From NCBI GenBank assembly GCA_044355655.1, contig JBIKXS010000009.1, positions 1 through 64,000 on the forward strand: a stretch of DNA of 64,000 nt. Direction: 5' to 3'. How positions within the stretch are numbered: the first letter of the stretch is position 1; each line of letters begins with the position of its first letter. Source of the stretch: UBA3064 sp023258775. GTDB lineage: Bacteria; Pseudomonadota; Gammaproteobacteria; Burkholderiales; Burkholderiaceae_E. The notes beneath the pieces are model-generated. The model was given only the letters and a program-made list of their open reading frames with translations. It ran no database searches and had not been told where the DNA came from. The position numbers and the translations under genes were made by a program. Below, piece by piece: positions 62,645 to 64,000 of this stretch.

Positions 62645-62736
62645 TTCGAACAATCACAAAAGTGACATTCGATAAAGCAATAAGGATAAGTTCGATAAAA
62701 AAGCGCGGCAAAGTTCGAAAAAACAATAAGCAAAGC
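62645..62736. repeat. 23-bp-phased degenerate repeat in the sox control region
   Basis: TTCGA occurs at 62645, 62668, 62691 and 62714, exactly 23 bp apart. Three of the four continue with A- and T-rich sequence of the type TTCGATAAA or TTCGAAAAA, and units 2 and 4 share CAATAAG. Confidence 0.75.
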
Positions 62737-62852
62737 TGAGATGAAACAGCAGGTCGTTTAAAAGAAGCAAGTAGTAGAAATTTATGTGCCGATCGGGATC
62801 ATAGCCTGAGTCGGGTAGAGGGGGAAGCTTGGCAACGCTAGGAAGCGCTGAG

Positions 62853-63347
62853 ATGCAGCAGCATGGAGATCGCGAGGAACTTGACCGCGTGTTTGAGTCA
62901 GTCTCGCGCTATTTCAGTCTCATGTCCGAACCCATGAGAGTTCGCATCATGCACACAATTTGTGATGGTGAGCGCACGGTGGGCGATATTGTGCTTGCGG
63001 TTGGTGGAACACAAACCAATGTGTCAAGGCATCTTGCTGCCCTTTATCAAGCCAACGCGGTTTATCGCAGAAAAGCAGGGAATCATGTTTTTTATGGCAT
63101 TCAGGACTCAGCGTTGATAGCCCTCTGTCGGGGTGTATGTATCCACATAGCCTCAAGGCTTGATGATGACAGCGACCGTAGCGATGGTTTACTTAACCTT
63201 GCAAAAGGTTTTGAGCCGGCCCTGCCACAGGATGCAGTGAAAGCAAGTTCTAGAACAAAGAAAACGTCGAATCGCGATAGTTCGCTCGAATCAAAGGGCA
63301 CCAAACCTGGGCCTCGATCGCATCGAGCGAAGTCTGTAGATCTCTAG
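62853..63347 (+). CDS. ArsR-family transcriptional regulator of the sox locus
   Basis: 164 residues from ATG 62853 with AGGAAG seven bases upstream; a TTG at 62829 behind a G-rich stretch is also possible. Winged-helix core with YFSLMSEPMRVRIMHTICDGERTVGDIV and the recognition helix TQTNVSRHLAALYQANAV. Cys in HTICDGE and Cys residues in LCRGVC sit near the places of the paired cysteines of BigR/SqrR-type sulfide and persulfide sensors, so sulfur sensing is possible. The C-terminal 50 residues are a basic disordered tail. It lies 33 bp before soxC. Confidence 0.87.
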   Translation: MQQHGDREELDRVFESVSRYFSLMSEPMRVRIMHTICDGERTVGDIVLAVGGTQTNVSRHLAALYQANAVYRRKAGNHVFYGIQDSALIALCRGVCIHIASRLDDDSDRSDGLLNLAKGFEPALPQDAVKASSRTKKTSNRDSSLESKGTKPGPRSHRAKSVDL

Positions 63348-63380
63348 ACCAACGAGGTCGCTGAATGAGGAGGTTTCACC

Positions 63381-64000
63381 ATGAATTTACTTGATGACAA
63401 CTCAGCGCAAATTGTGCCAAATTCTTCACCTGCATTAATACCAGGGCGAGTTCAAAAGGCGCCCGAGAACCATGTGGATCAGACTTTTCACGCAACAGCA
63501 CACAAGGCTCGTCGCAGTTTTATGGGTAAAGCGCTAGCCATGGGTGCTGGCGTTGCCTCAAGCAGTGCGGTTTCAGCAAGAGCCGAAGGGGAGGACGCAA
63601 TTCTTAAGCTGCCGCCTCATACGGTCGGACTTGGTCAACCCGTTGCCGCGCGAGGCTATGGCCTGCCATCGCAGTATGAGCGGAATTTGCAACGCAGGGA
63701 AAGTCCGGGTCTTACCCGTGTGGGTGCAGCATCGGTTAGCTTTGCACCGTTACAGTCCTTGTTTGGCATCATTACGCCCAATGGACTACATTTTGAGCGT
63801 CACCACCAAGGTTGGTGGGATATCAATCCCGAGCATCATCGGCTGATGATTAACGGTTTGGTGAAGCAGGCGAAGGTCTTCACCATGGACGACCTGATGC
63901 GACTGCCGGCTGTGTCGCGCATTCATTTCATTGAATGCGGCGCCAACACCGGTATGGAGTGGGGTAATGTTGCCGTACCAACCGTGCAGTACTCGCATGG
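63381..64000 (+). CDS. soxC: Sulfite dehydrogenase SoxC, molybdenum subunit (partial, C-terminus beyond window)
   Basis: First 206 residues of a sulfite oxidase-fold enzyme of the Sox thiosulfate-oxidation pathway. The ATG at 63381 has a strong GAGGAGG upstream. A twin-arginine signal (ARRSFMGKALAMGAG, near residue 48) directs folded export. The Moco region begins with MINGLVKQAKVFTMDDLMRLP and contains the metal-ligand Cys in HFIECGANTGMEW (about residue 188). The frame is open to the window edge. It follows the ArsR-type regulator and probably leads a sox operon to the right. Confidence 0.93.
   Translation, partial: MNLLDDNSAQIVPNSSPALIPGRVQKAPENHVDQTFHATAHKARRSFMGKALAMGAGVASSSAVSARAEGEDAILKLPPHTVGLGQPVAARGYGLPSQYERNLQRRESPGLTRVGAASVSFAPLQSLFGIITPNGLHFERHHQGWWDINPEHHRLMINGLVKQAKVFTMDDLMRLPAVSRIHFIECGANTGMEWGNVAVPTVQYSH

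Larger units (their letters stand above)
62528..62852. promoter_or_regulatory. AT-rich divergent control region of the sox locus
   Basis: 325 bp without a gene, more AT-rich than the surroundings. It holds a perfect 9-bp inverted repeat, a 10-bp direct repeat ATGCAAATAC (62549-62558 and 62591-62600, 42 bp apart), and TTCGA boxes phased at 23 bp. These are likely operators for the neighbouring ArsR-type regulator and promoters in both directions. No clear -35/-10 pair could be fixed. Confidence 0.6.

Noticed and set aside
62645..62736. CRISPR array at the sox region
   Set aside because: The units are degenerate, contiguous and AT-rich; only the TTCGA core is constant.
33799..62736. Relationship between the 23-bp repeats at hemL/fabI and the sox region
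   Set aside because: They share only period and the start TTCG; the rest of the units differ, so common origin is not supported.

Overview
The window looks like a piece of a betaproteobacterial chromosome, most likely order Burkholderiales. This rests on several gene neighbourhoods: zapA followed by 6S RNA, bamE-dapB divergent from fur, nadK-recN divergent from hrcA-hemH-grpE-dnaK-dnaJ, and a DUF2863-type protein beside dnaQ. Base composition is moderate and even. There are no rRNA or tRNA genes, no CRISPR, no prophage and no insertion sequence. Coding density is very high, many neighbours overlap by 1-4 bases, and many starts are TTG or GTG with a good ribosome binding site. Short in-frame or intergenic tandem repeats recur (units of 6, 9, 15, 20, 23 and 33 bp).

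Layout. 1-8889 (-): an apparent operon for an NAD-linked formate dehydrogenase (fused NuoE/NuoF-type subunit plus molybdopterin subunit), formate-tetrahydrofolate ligase, and a tripartite tricarboxylate transporter (TctC, TctB, TctA cut by the window edge). 9058-11117 (-): TauE/SafE permease, 6S RNA, zapA and a coiled-coil protein. 11253-13646 (+): a DsbD-family thiol:disulfide reductase. 13601-17005 (-): bamE, dapB, galU, exbB/tolQ and exbD/tolR. 17141-21646 (+): fur, then the Anbu proteasome-like cluster (circularly permuted ATP-grasp, alpha-E, transglutaminase, Anbu). 21657-24210 (-): nadK and recN. 24253-30502 (+): hrcA, hemH, grpE, dnaK, dnaJ, with a sigma-32-type promoter before grpE. 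30538-32389 (-): a MaoC/HTD2-like dehydratase and a crotonase. 32506-33795 (+) hemL, facing fabI (33929-34720, -).

34980-47226 (+) holds two complete peptide-type ABC importers back to back, each with binding protein, two permeases and a fused double ATPase. 47245-54440 (-) runs gloB, mltD, tonB, exbB, exbD, exbD and a TPR protein, which is a second TonB-energising system. 54490-62089 (+) is a methyltransferase, rnhA, an RND efflux adaptor and pump, dnaQ and a DUF2863-like protein. Here the usual gloB/methyltransferase/rnhA/dnaQ neighbourhood is split by the RND pair. 62123-64000 begins a sulfur-oxidation locus: a small thioredoxin-like protein (-), an ArsR-type regulator and the start of soxC (+). 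They are separated by an AT-rich control region with a perfect 9-bp inverted repeat and a 23-bp-phased repeat.

How it works together: the left end suggests uptake of an organic acid and use of formate for NADH and one-carbon units. The right end suggests thiosulfate or sulfite oxidation. The middle is core metabolism, envelope biogenesis, protein quality control and nutrient uptake. The least understood parts are the Anbu cluster, the paired ABC systems with unusual subunit architectures, the TPR-ExbD-ExbD-ExbB-TonB system, and the sox control region.
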